Shown: positions 1 through 6,418, counted from the first letter of the stretch. The stretch: DNA of 12,527 nt from Thalassospiraceae bacterium (GCA_030638205.1 DAOWFB010000031.1:1-12527); one strand, 5' to 3'. The notes: generated by a model not told the origin, from the sequence alone. Numbers and translations are program-made.

Positions 1-208
1 AGTCTTCGCCTTCGCCAAATTGGGTCGGGTTAACAAACAGCGTTACGCAAACTTTGTCACAAACTTTTGTTGCCCTGTGCACAAGCGCCATATGCCCGGC
101 ATGCAACGCGCCCATGGTCGGTACCAGACCAATTTTTTTTCCATCGTTCCGCCATGCGCCAACTTGGGCTGCAAGCTCAGATGAAGTACGAAAAATCTTA
201 ATCGTCAT
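1..208 (-). CDS. panC: Pantothenate synthetase (pantoate-beta-alanine ligase), N-terminal part, cut by the window edge
   Basis: PanC joins pantoate and beta-alanine using ATP, the last step of pantothenate synthesis, in the cytoplasm. Only the first 69 codons lie in the window. Reading down from the ATG at 208-206, the protein begins MTIKIFRTSSEL. It contains P-T-M-G-A-L-H-A-G-H at residues 30-39, the HIGH-type nucleotide-binding signature of the family, and F-V-N-P-T-Q-F at 58-64, another strongly conserved PanC block. The start was chosen because it is the only ATG in this frame just before the conserved core and it overlaps the end of panB by 11 nt, which suggests translational coupling. 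The gene is partial only because the window ends; nothing suggests it is broken. Confidence 0.95.
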   Translation of the reverse strand, partial: MTIKIFRTSSELAAQVGAWRNDGKKIGLVPTMGALHAGHMALVHRATKVCDKVCVTLFVNPTQFGEGED

Positions 209-1061
209 TTTTGGGTTTGGTTACGCCGAAACAATGCTCATCAAGAGGAAAATTACCGGAACGAACATCTTCGGCATAAAGGCGTGCGGCCTCGGCAATG
301 CCGGAACCAAGATCCATATATCGTTTTACAAACTTGGGCGTGAAATCTTGAAACAAGCCAACCAAGTCTTCGGTTACAAGTATCTGGCCATCACATGCCG
401 GTGATGCGCCAATGCCAATTGTTGGAACATCTATTTCTTCGGTAATAGTTCGCGCCACCGGTTCGATGACGCCCTCGACCACAATTGCAAATGCCCCGGC
501 CTCGGTTATGGCGTGGGCATCGGCAAGAATACGCTTTGCATCTTCGTCGTCACGCCCGCGAGATTTAAACCCACCTGCGGTATTTACCGATTGTGGCATC
601 AGGCCAACATGGCCAACAACCGGAATGCCGCGTTCGGTCAGGAATTTTACCGTAGGGGCCATTTCAGTGCCGCCTTCAAATTTTACCCCGGCACATCCAA
701 CTTCTTTCATTATGCGGGCCGCATTTCTAAACGCTACTTCCGGGCTTTCTTGGTAGGTGCCAAATGGCATATCAACCACCACACAAGAACGCCGCGCCCC
801 ACGCATTACTGCCTGACCATGGGCAATCATCATGTCCAAGGTTACGCCAACGGTTGTTTCCAGCCCATACAGCACCATGCCGAGGCTATCGCCCACAAGC
901 ATAAGGTCGGTATGAGCATCAAGCAGGCGCGCCGTCAGCGTGGTATAGGACGTAAGACAAACAAGCGGCTCGGCCCCGCGGGAACGCTTACGCGCCCGAA
1001 TATCGGGTGCGGTAACCGGGCGCATGGCGGCGTCAAGCTGAGATGATTGATGGGTGCTCAT
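198..1061 (-). CDS. panB: 3-methyl-2-oxobutanoate hydroxymethyltransferase (ketopantoate hydroxymethyltransferase)
   Basis: PanB transfers a hydroxymethyl group from 5,10-methylenetetrahydrofolate to 2-oxoisovalerate to make ketopantoate, the first committed step to pantothenate and CoA. The 287-residue product has the usual family length and a complete TIM-barrel core. The Mg-binding residues map to Asp58 in V-G-D-S-L-G-M, Asp97 in D-M-P-F and Glu129 in K-F-E-G-G; the catalytic Glu maps to Glu196 in V-V-E-G-V. G-H-V-G-L-x-P-Q-S-V-N (150-160) and the P-K-F-V-K segment near 242 are also conserved. The ATG at 1061 has an AAAAGG Shine-Dalgarno-like stretch at 1073-1078. About 20 residues precede the conserved core, so a start at Met13 is possible. 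It is followed by overlapping panC; the CcoQ-like gene lies 101 nt upstream on the same strand. Confidence 0.97.
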   Translation of the reverse strand: MSTHQSSQLDAAMRPVTAPDIRARKRSRGAEPLVCLTSYTTLTARLLDAHTDLMLVGDSLGMVLYGLETTVGVTLDMMIAHGQAVMRGARRSCVVVDMPFGTYQESPEVAFRNAARIMKEVGCAGVKFEGGTEMAPTVKFLTERGIPVVGHVGLMPQSVNTAGGFKSRGRDDEDAKRILADAHAITEAGAFAIVVEGVIEPVARTITEEIDVPTIGIGASPACDGQILVTEDLVGLFQDFTPKFVKRYMDLGSGIAEAARLYAEDVRSGNFPLDEHCFGVTKPKNDD

Positions 1062-1069
1062 TCTGCATG

Positions 1070-1102
1070 TGACCTTTTATATTTACATGACCTTTTGTAT
1101 TT
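1070..1102. repeat. 18-bp-period tandem repeat in the panB leader
   Basis: Two copies of TGACCTTTTRTATTT lie at 1070-1084 and 1088-1102, offset by exactly 18 bp and differing at one position. Read on the panB strand, each carries the SD-like AAAAGGTCA. The copy nearer panB is the likely ribosome binding site. The distal copy sits just before an ATG followed directly by TAA. I infer a local slippage or duplication that doubled the ribosome-binding segment; whether it changes translation cannot be told from sequence. Confidence 0.6.
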
Positions 1103-1115
1103 TAAGTTATCGGCA

Positions 1116-1143
1116 AGAATACCGCTTATGGAGCTTGTTGCAA
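1116..1143 (-). promoter_or_regulatory. Weak candidate promoter for panBC
   Basis: On the minus strand TTGCAA (1138-1143) is followed 16 nt later by TATTCT (1116-1121), a 4/6 and 4/6 match to sigma70-type elements, in the 101-nt gap between the CcoQ-like gene and panB. It would give panB a leader of about 50 nt. The match is modest and could be chance; panBC could instead be read from upstream of the CcoQ-like gene. Confidence 0.25.
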
Positions 1144-1162
1144 AGCGGGCATATGGGCGCAT

Positions 1163-1324
1163 TCACAGCCCAGGCGGAATGTTAATGTCCGTATCGTTTT
1201 TGTCCCTATGGCGTTTGTCCCATCTGGGCTTAAACGCCCAATAAAGGACACCGGCAAACAGCACCAGCAAGATTATCAAGGTATCTTTACCCACCGCATC
1301 AACGATTGTGGTCGTATTTTCCAT
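1163..1324 (-). CDS. Small single-TM protein resembling cbb3 oxidase subunit CcoQ/FixQ
   Basis: A 53-residue protein starting at the ATG at 1324. Residues 16-31 (L-I-I-L-L-V-L-F through W-A-F) form one hydrophobic helix. A basic, polar tail with K-P-R-W-D-K-R-H-R and a closing I-N-I-P follows. CcoQ/FixQ proteins have the same plan: a short N-terminus, one helix ending in a Y-x-x-F-R-P type motif, a basic tail and an N-I-P or N-L-P near the end. They are small subunits that support assembly or stability of cbb3-type cytochrome c oxidase. No ccoN, ccoO or ccoP is nearby, so the gene would be an orphan here. The frame stays open upstream to about 1402, but that extension is not CcoQ-like and the Met at 1324 gives the natural length. 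The ribosome binding site is weak. The resemblance is short, so another small membrane protein is possible. Confidence 0.55.
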   Translation of the reverse strand: MENTTTIVDAVGKDTLIILLVLFAGVLYWAFKPRWDKRHRDKNDTDINIPPGL

Positions 1325-1436
1325 ATATCCACTATAGCAAAATATTGCACTTAAGAAAGTGTGCGTAAATGCGTTTGCAAAATACAAAATGGCCGTTAGC
1401 ATGGCATTTATAGTTGTATATGATTTGAGAGAGCCA

Positions 1437-3194
1437 ATGAAGCCAACCGTTTACTCCATTGCACCATTCGTGATTATTGCATTGTTTTTGGGTGCCTGTG
1501 CGCCCAGTGGGACGGTGCCAAACACGGTGCCAAATATAACCATGCCCAAATCCGAGACTATCGCCCCCACGGTAAAATCTGAAAAACACATGATAGCGGC
1601 AGCTAACCCGCTGGCGGCAAATGCCGGTTTAGAAATGTTGCGCGCAGGCGGTTCTGCGGTGGATGCGGCCATTGCTGCGCAAATGGTTCTTGGTCTGGTT
1701 GAACCACAATCAAGCGGCATTGGCGGTGGTGGATTTATGCTTTCATTTAATTCTGCTAATGGTGAAATAGCCGCATGGGATGGCAGGGAAACCGCGCCTG
1801 ATGGGGCAACGCCGGATATGTTTTTGAATTTAGATGGCAAACCCAAACCATTTAGCCATGCCCGCCTTGGCGGTCTTTCGGTTGGGGTGCCCGGCTTGCT
1901 GGCAATGCTTGAAGAAGTTCATGCCGAACAGGGTAAATTGCCATGGGCAAAATTGTTCCAGCCGGCAATTGGGCTGGCGGAAAATGGGTTTATGGTTTCG
2001 CCGCGGTTGGCAAAAATGATAGCGGGCACATCTGACCTAAACACATTCACCCCAACCAAAAATTATTTTTTTAACGAAGACGGCACCCCGCTAAAAGCAG
2101 GGCAAAACCTTACCAATAAAAAACTAGCGGCAACATACAAAACCATTGCCGAACAAGGGGCGAAAGCATTTTACCTTGGCTCTATTGGTTATGACATAGG
2201 CCAAACGGTGCGCGAAGCATCGGTTAACCCCGGAACAATCACCAGTACCGACATGGTCGCGTACCGCGCCAATAAACGCGACCCGGTTTGTGGGCCATAC
2301 CGTACCATGCTGGTCTGTGGCATGGGCCCGCCATCATCGGGCGGTATTGCAACATTGCAGATACTGGGAATGGTACAAAAATTTGATTTACAAAATACAA
2401 AACCGGGCAACCTGCAAGCGGCCCACCTGATTAGCGAAGCATCAAAATTGGCCTTTGCCGACCGTGCCGCATACATTGGCGACCCACGGTTCGTTCCGTG
2501 GCCCGAAGGATTAATTGCGCCTGATTATCTTAAAAGCCGGGCCGGACAAATTAATCCCGCGGCCGCATCAGGCAAAGCCGCACCGGGAATGCCGGGAATG
2601 ACCGGCCATAATAAATTGGGCATTTCAGATGAAAGCCATGGTGTTTCGACCACGCATCTAAGCGTTATTGATTCTGATGGTAACGCGGTTGCCATGACGT
2701 CTAGTATCGAAAGTGCATTTGGTTCGCGCATGATGGTTCGCGGTTTTTTATTAAACAACCAATTGACCGATTTTTCGTTCCGCGCAGAAATAGACGGCGC
2801 ACCAGTTGCCAACCAGGTAGGCCCAAGAAGACGCCCGCGCTCATCCATGGCACCAACATTGGTGTTTGATGCAGACGGCAACACGGTTGCCGCCATTGGC
2901 TCGCCCGGCGGGTCATCCATTATTGGCTATGTTGCCCAAGCAATTGTTGCGCTTTTTGATTGGGGGCTTTCACCCGGCGAGGCATTATCCATGGGGCACT
3001 TCCTTAACCGTGGTGGTGCGATTGAATTGGAAATCGACAGCAATGCAGAAATATTAAAAAAACCGCTGGAAGATATGGGTCATGAAGTAAAATTAAAAAA
3101 GACAACCAGCGGCCTGCATTTTGTTGGCATGAAAGACGGCGGCCTTGTTGGTGCGGCTGATCCCCGACGTGAAGGTGTCGTGCTGGGAGATTAA
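1437..3194 (+). CDS. ggt: Gamma-glutamyltranspeptidase, lipoprotein type
   Basis: Gamma-glutamyltranspeptidase cleaves the gamma-glutamyl bond of glutathione and related peptides outside the cytoplasm and is made as a proenzyme that cuts itself into two subunits. Starting at the ATG at 1437 gives 585 residues. This start, with GAGAGAG at 1427-1433 before it, places a clean lipoprotein signal first: a hydrophobic run 9-19 ending L-G-A-C with Cys21 as the likely lipidated residue. An in-frame GTG at 1359 would bury it. Substrate-binding Arg117 lies in W-D-G-R-E-T-A-P. The self-cleavage and nucleophile Thr is Thr405 in S-T-T-H-L-S-V. S469/S470 in P-R-S-S-M-A-P and G-S-P-G-G-S (488-493) complete the active site. 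The loop after N-N-Q-L-T-D-F-S is short, suggesting an open active site without the E. coli-type lid. Cys285 and Cys294 could form a disulfide. Its last codons are repeated just downstream. It is divergent from the CcoQ-like gene and convergent with tam. Confidence 0.95.
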   Translation: MKPTVYSIAPFVIIALFLGACAPSGTVPNTVPNITMPKSETIAPTVKSEKHMIAAANPLAANAGLEMLRAGGSAVDAAIAAQMVLGLVEPQSSGIGGGGFMLSFNSANGEIAAWDGRETAPDGATPDMFLNLDGKPKPFSHARLGGLSVGVPGLLAMLEEVHAEQGKLPWAKLFQPAIGLAENGFMVSPRLAKMIAGTSDLNTFTPTKNYFFNEDGTPLKAGQNLTNKKLAATYKTIAEQGAKAFYLGSIGYDIGQTVREASVNPGTITSTDMVAYRANKRDPVCGPYRTMLVCGMGPPSSGGIATLQILGMVQKFDLQNTKPGNLQAAHLISEASKLAFADRAAYIGDPRFVPWPEGLIAPDYLKSRAGQINPAAASGKAAPGMPGMTGHNKLGISDESHGVSTTHLSVIDSDGNAVAMTSSIESAFGSRMMVRGFLLNNQLTDFSFRAEIDGAPVANQVGPRRRPRSSMAPTLVFDADGNTVAAIGSPGGSSIIGYVAQAIVALFDWGLSPGEALSMGHFLNRGGAIELEIDSNAEILKKPLEDMGHEVKLKKTTSGLHFVGMKDGGLVGAADPRREGVVLGD

Positions 3195-3237
3195 TGAGCG
3201 GGATTAAGGCGCGAAGGCGTCGTGCTGGGGGATTAAT
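3171..3237 (+). repeat. In-frame duplication of the ggt 3' end, separated by stop codons
   Basis: The 25 bases at 3171-3195, which include the ggt stop, recur at 3213-3237 with two mismatches. The offset is 42 bp, so the second copy is in the same frame. Past the TAA and an immediate TGA the frame reads A-G-L-R-R-E-G-V-V-L-G-D and another TAA. It repeats the R-R-E-G-V-V-L-G-D terminus of GGT. Codon differences in those nine residues are all synonymous (CGA/AGG, CGT/CGC, GGT/GGC, GGA/GGG). The copy lies between the convergent ggt and tam genes. Confidence 0.85.
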
Positions 3238-3242
3238 CCTGC

Positions 3243-4040
3243 TTAATCTTTAACCGCAAGTATAAAAGTACGACGCATTTTATAAACGGTGCGCCCCTCT
3301 GCATTTTTAGGATAGGCTTCGCGCAATCGCCGCCCGTAAACCGCAATGAACGATTCTCGCATTGTACCTTTTAGCGTGGAAAGAACCGGTGCTAATGCCG
3401 TGGAGCTAATCCATTTAAGCACCGGATCATCGCCATCAAAATATTGGGTGTAATGGATTTCCCAAACCTCAACATTTTTTGAATAAGGGTGGAGCCAGCC
3501 TTTATAGGCGGCCGGCCATGCAACCGCTGCACGGTTTAAGGCCGGGGTTAATTGTTCTGCCCATGGGCCCTCGGCAGCTGTTTCGGTTATTAATTTATGC
3601 GATGGGGCGGAAAAATTATTTGGCATTTGCACGGCCAATACCCCGTCTGTTGCAACACGGTCCATCAGTTGTGGAAATAAATCTTTGTGCCCGCCAAGCC
3701 AATGAAGTGCCGCATTTGAAAAAATAACATCAAACGTTTCGTTTCGTTTATCCGAGACCCAGTCATTAATGCTTTCAAGTTTCCAGTTAATATTTTTGTC
3801 AGGGTATTCGGCCCGGGCGCGATCCAGCATGGCAGAGGAATTATCAACCCCGCTAATGGATGCGGCTTTCCATCTATCTCGTAAAATTGCGGTTATGTTT
3901 CCGGGGCCACAGCCAAGGTCAACAATAGACGCTGGGTTTTCTATTTTTATATGCGAGATAAGCTCAAGCGCCGGGCGCACGCGATCATTGGCAAAATCAA
4001 GGTAGCTGTCTGGATTCCAGATGTCTGAAACGCTATCCAT
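3243..4040 (-). CDS. tam: Trans-aconitate 2-methyltransferase
   Basis: Tam uses S-adenosylmethionine to methylate trans-aconitate, a spontaneous by-product of cis-aconitate that inhibits aconitase; it is a cytoplasmic clean-up enzyme next to the TCA cycle. The 265-residue product follows the E. coli Tam layout along its length: W-N-P-x-x-Y-L-x-F near the start, SAM-binding D-L-G-C-G-P-G-N at 41-48, the acidic ribose-binding Asp66 in G-V-D-N-S, N-A-A-L-H-W-L at 109-115, and G-V-L-A-V-Q-M-P at 133-140. The ATG at 4040 has a strong purine-rich site (GAGGGAAGGG) just before it. It is the last gene of an apparent operon, 35 nt after the FAD oxidoreductase. A related SAM methyltransferase acting on a different small acid cannot be excluded. 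Confidence 0.88.
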   Translation of the reverse strand: MDSVSDIWNPDSYLDFANDRVRPALELISHIKIENPASIVDLGCGPGNITAILRDRWKAASISGVDNSSAMLDRARAEYPDKNINWKLESINDWVSDKRNETFDVIFSNAALHWLGGHKDLFPQLMDRVATDGVLAVQMPNNFSAPSHKLITETAAEGPWAEQLTPALNRAAVAWPAAYKGWLHPYSKNVEVWEIHYTQYFDGDDPVLKWISSTALAPVLSTLKGTMRESFIAVYGRRLREAYPKNAEGRTVYKMRRTFILAVKD

Positions 4041-4065
4041 GCCACCCTTCCCTCATAAAAGAAGC

Positions 4066-4084
4066 TTAGCCAAATTTAGCCAAA
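4066..4084. repeat. 10-bp tandem duplication at the oxidoreductase stop codon
   Basis: TTAGCCAAA occurs at 4066-4074 and again at 4076-4084, a 10-bp step. On the coding (minus) strand the first copy met is the last F-G-stop of the FAD oxidoreductase and the second lies just after it, out of frame. It looks like a small slippage event at a gene end. Confidence 0.6.
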
Positions 4085-5518
4085 CTTAGAAAGAAAACGT
4101 ACCAGCCATCTAGTTGTAGCACCATAGAGCTTTGGCGTATAAAAACTGCCCGCTGCCCTTTTTGATATTTCTGAAAGCGTTGGATAGGCCGCGATTGTCC
4201 CTGCCATGGCACTGATTTTAAGGCCTTTTTCCATGGCCAAAACCCAAGGCGCTATTAATTCACCCCCATGCGGCCCAATTATGGAACAGCCAAGTATTTT
4301 GCCCGATTTTGTAACCACCACCTTTATCATGCCGGCAGTATTACGCTCGGCCCGGGCGCGGTCATTGTCGGCAAAGCTGGCTTTAAGCACCTTAATTTTA
4401 GAGCCAAACTTTTCACGCGCGTCAGCTTCGTTTAACCCGGCGTGGGCAAGCTCTGGGCTTGTGTATGTTACCCATGGCACATGGTTTAAATTAACTTTGG
4501 CCGGTAAACGGAAAAGTGCGTTCCTAATAACAATACCCGCATGGTATCCGGCAACATGGGTAAATTGATACCCACCACTAACGTCGCCAATGGCATAAAC
4601 TTTTTTGTTGCTGGTTTTAAGGCCAGCATCAACAATTATTCCACCGGGGGCACTTGTCCTAACATCAATGCCTGCCACATCCAGACCGATGTTTTCCACA
4701 TTGGGCCTGCGCCCAGCCGCAACTAGCAAGTGCGAGCCGCTAATATTTAATTCGTTACCATTTCCATCAACAATAATAACCGCCGGGTTATTTTTGCCCC
4801 CTTCAATGCGCTGAACTTTTGCCCCTTCAAATAATTCTATCCCGTCGTCATTTAAGCATTGGCGCAATACGTCCACTATTTCCACGTCGTCCTTGGGGCA
4901 GATGGTTGCCATTTCCACCACGCTTACCTTTGCGCCCAAACCGCGAAATGCTTGCGCCATTTCAATACCAATAGGCCCGCCGCCAATAACGATCAAATGT
5001 TCGGGTATGGATTTAATCTCAAAAATATTTTCATTGGTTAAAACATTTACGTTTTCAATTCCTTCGATGGGTGGAACAAACGCACGCGAACCGGTGGCAA
5101 CCACAAAACGTCTAGCCCGGATCCTGTTTCCGCCTGCGCTTACTTCATCGCTTGAAATAAATTTAGCGTGATCACGAATTACATTTACGCCCAATTGTTC
5201 GAACCGTTCCTGACTATCGTGGGGTTCTATGGATTTTATTATATCGCTAACGTGGGAAAAAACTCGTGGCCCATCCACGAATACGCTAGCATCTATGCCA
5301 AGCGCATTTGCGTGTTTGGCATCAAGCGCCGCATGCGATGCAGCCAATAGTGCTTTCGATGGAACGCATCCGGTATTTAGGCAATCGCCGCCCATTTTGC
5401 TTTTTTCAATCAACACGACCTTGGCGCCCATTTGCGCCGCCCCGGCGGCAACCGATAACCCGCCCGAACCAGCACCGATTACGCAAATATCGCAGTTAAT
5501 TATTTCATCCATCAGCAT
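4076..5518 (-). CDS. FAD-dependent pyridine nucleotide-disulfide oxidoreductase, mercuric-reductase-like
   Basis: A 480-residue class I flavoprotein disulfide reductase, the family of lipoamide dehydrogenase, glutathione reductase and MerA. The FAD-binding G-A-G-S-G-G is at 15-20, the redox-active pair is Cys46/Cys51 in G-G-D-C-L-N-T-G-C-V-P-S-K, the NAD(P)-binding G-G-G-P-I-G-I-E is at 179-186, and the second FAD motif A-I-G-D is at 309-312. In the C-terminal dimerisation domain the usual H-P-T-x-x-E is A-Y-P-T-L-S-E: Tyr445 replaces the catalytic His and Glu450 is kept. There is no N-terminal heavy-metal domain and no C-terminal vicinal Cys pair, so mercuric reductase activity is not supported. 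The substrate is unknown. The gene starts inside the end of the TVP38-like gene (14-nt overlap), with AAGGAA just upstream of ATG 5518; ATG 5512 is an alternative start. Homologous oxidoreductases are known to occur next to or fused with TVP38/TMEM64 proteins. Confidence 0.88.
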   Translation of the reverse strand: MLMDEIINCDICVIGAGSGGLSVAAGAAQMGAKVVLIEKSKMGGDCLNTGCVPSKALLAASHAALDAKHANALGIDASVFVDGPRVFSHVSDIIKSIEPHDSQERFEQLGVNVIRDHAKFISSDEVSAGGNRIRARRFVVATGSRAFVPPIEGIENVNVLTNENIFEIKSIPEHLIVIGGGPIGIEMAQAFRGLGAKVSVVEMATICPKDDVEIVDVLRQCLNDDGIELFEGAKVQRIEGGKNNPAVIIVDGNGNELNISGSHLLVAAGRRPNVENIGLDVAGIDVRTSAPGGIIVDAGLKTSNKKVYAIGDVSGGYQFTHVAGYHAGIVIRNALFRLPAKVNLNHVPWVTYTSPELAHAGLNEADAREKFGSKIKVLKASFADNDRARAERNTAGMIKVVVTKSGKILGCSIIGPHGGELIAPWVLAMEKGLKISAMAGTIAAYPTLSEISKRAAGSFYTPKLYGATTRWLVRFLSKFG

Positions 5519-6242
5519 TGTTTCCTTTTTGTTTTATTCGGTTGTAAACAACAGGAACTAATGAAAGCAGCGCAAGGGCGATTATTGGTATTATTATTTG
5601 TGGCTCAAATATTATTCCAAGGTCAGGGGTTTCGCCCGCATCAAACACATGGCCAAGCCCTGCGCCGACACTGGAAAAAACAACGGTGCCCGGAATGATA
5701 CCAAAAAATGTTGCAATAACATATGTGCCAAGGCGAACACCCAAAAGCGCGGGCACAATATTCACCAGCCAAAATGGAAACGCTGGAACCAAACGCAGAA
5801 ATAAAAGATAGCTAAAGGCGTTTTTATTAAAACCCTCCTCCAATTTGATAAGCATATTCCCGGCCTTGGCCCGGGCTAAATCGGCAAAAGCATGACGGGT
5901 GGCAAGAAATATTATTGTGGCACCTGTGGTGGCGGCAAACACGGTGGCTATGGAATTAACCACTATGCCAAAAATAAAAGCACCGCCCAAGGACATCCAC
6001 ACCGCGCCCGGCAACGAAAGGGCCACCACAGCCGTATAGGCGGCCATATAGGTAGCTATGGCCAGCACCGGGTTTGTGTCGGCCCATCCCATAATGGCCT
6101 CACGATTAGCGGCCATGGCTTCAAAACTAAGATATTGATGCCAGCCCATGGCGAAAAAAAACCCGGCACCGACGGCAATTGCCAGTATGGGGATAAATCT
6201 CTTTAACCCATTGTTTTTTATTGCTTTTTCTTTTTGATTCAT
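5505..6242 (-). CDS. TVP38/TMEM64 family (DedA superfamily, VTT domain) inner-membrane protein
   Basis: A 245-residue polytopic membrane protein. A short basic N-terminus is followed by hydrophobic segments near 15-33, 59-76, 80-115 (long, probably re-entrant plus helix), 142-165, 172-196 and 210-232. The VTT/SNARE-associated signature is visible: S-L-P-G-A at 76-80, G-G-A-F-I-F-G at 86-92, and F-L-R-L-V-P-A-F-P-F-W-L-V-N at 148-161 followed by G-I-I-P-G-T at 181-186. DedA-superfamily members include lipid-carrier flippases, but the role of the TVP38/TMEM64 branch in bacteria is not settled. The ATG at 6242 has GGGG about 9 nt upstream. It is the first gene of the three-gene minus-strand operon and overlaps the oxidoreductase by 14 nt, which argues that the two proteins work together. 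Confidence 0.87.
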   Translation of the reverse strand: MNQKEKAIKNNGLKRFIPILAIAVGAGFFFAMGWHQYLSFEAMAANREAIMGWADTNPVLAIATYMAAYTAVVALSLPGAVWMSLGGAFIFGIVVNSIATVFAATTGATIIFLATRHAFADLARAKAGNMLIKLEEGFNKNAFSYLLFLRLVPAFPFWLVNIVPALLGVRLGTYVIATFFGIIPGTVVFSSVGAGLGHVFDAGETPDLGIIFEPQIIIPIIALALLSLVPVVYNRIKQKGNNADG

Positions 6243-6290
6243 GTTTTTTACCCCATAAGGTAATCTTTTATCAGCCTAATATATGGTCCG

Positions 6291-6319
6291 AATATAACCA
6301 AAGCACTAGTGACTAGCAA
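6291..6319 (-). promoter_or_regulatory. Candidate promoter for the TVP38-oxidoreductase-tam operon
   Basis: On the minus strand TTGCTA (6314-6319) and TATATT (6291-6296) are separated by 17 nt, a 4/6 and 5/6 match to sigma70-type elements. Transcription would start near 6284, about 40 nt before the TVP38-like start codon. An 11-bp palindrome, CTAGTGACTAG (6306-6316), overlaps the -35 element and spacer and could be an operator. Confidence 0.5.
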
Positions 6320-6358
6320 AAAATGGTTATTTTCTTGGCCATTGGGCCCCAGACTTGG

Positions 6359-6387
6359 TTGACTTGAGCTCTCAAGCGTCTTATACC
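6359..6387 (+). promoter_or_regulatory. Candidate promoter for the rpmH-rnpA cluster
   Basis: TTGACT (6359-6364), a 17-nt spacer and TATACC (6382-6387) make a good sigma70-type promoter (5/6 at -35), with a start site expected near 6394 and a leader of about 25 nt before rpmH. A perfect inverted repeat, CTTGAG-CT-CTCAAG (6363-6376), fills most of the spacer. No terminator-like structure lies between this and rpmH. Confidence 0.6.
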
Positions 6388-6418
6388 CCGAGCCTGATTT
6401 TACCTACGGAGAAAGCCC

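Noticed and set aside
513..1046. 177-codon open frame antisense to panB
   Set aside because: It lies wholly within panB, has no recognisable motifs and its residues follow from panB codon bias.
1359..1436. 26-codon N-terminal extension of ggt from the GTG at 1359
   Set aside because: It would displace the lipoprotein signal peptide from the N-terminus, and the ATG at 1437 has a purine-rich site before it.
2525..2920. 131-codon open frame antisense to ggt
   Set aside because: It overlaps the catalytic core of ggt, which is clearly coding; no family features and no ribosome binding site.
3230..3239. GGATTAATCC palindrome as an operator or terminator between ggt and tam
   Set aside because: It is the end of the duplicated ggt tail, too short for a terminator and without a T-run.
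4076..5518. Annotation as mercuric reductase (merA)
   Set aside because: No N-terminal metal-binding domain, no C-terminal vicinal cysteines, and no mer genes nearby.
6243..6418. Replication origin next to rpmH
   Set aside because: No dnaA gene, no cluster of DnaA-box-like sites and no AT-rich repeats; in alphaproteobacteria rpmH is usually not at the origin.
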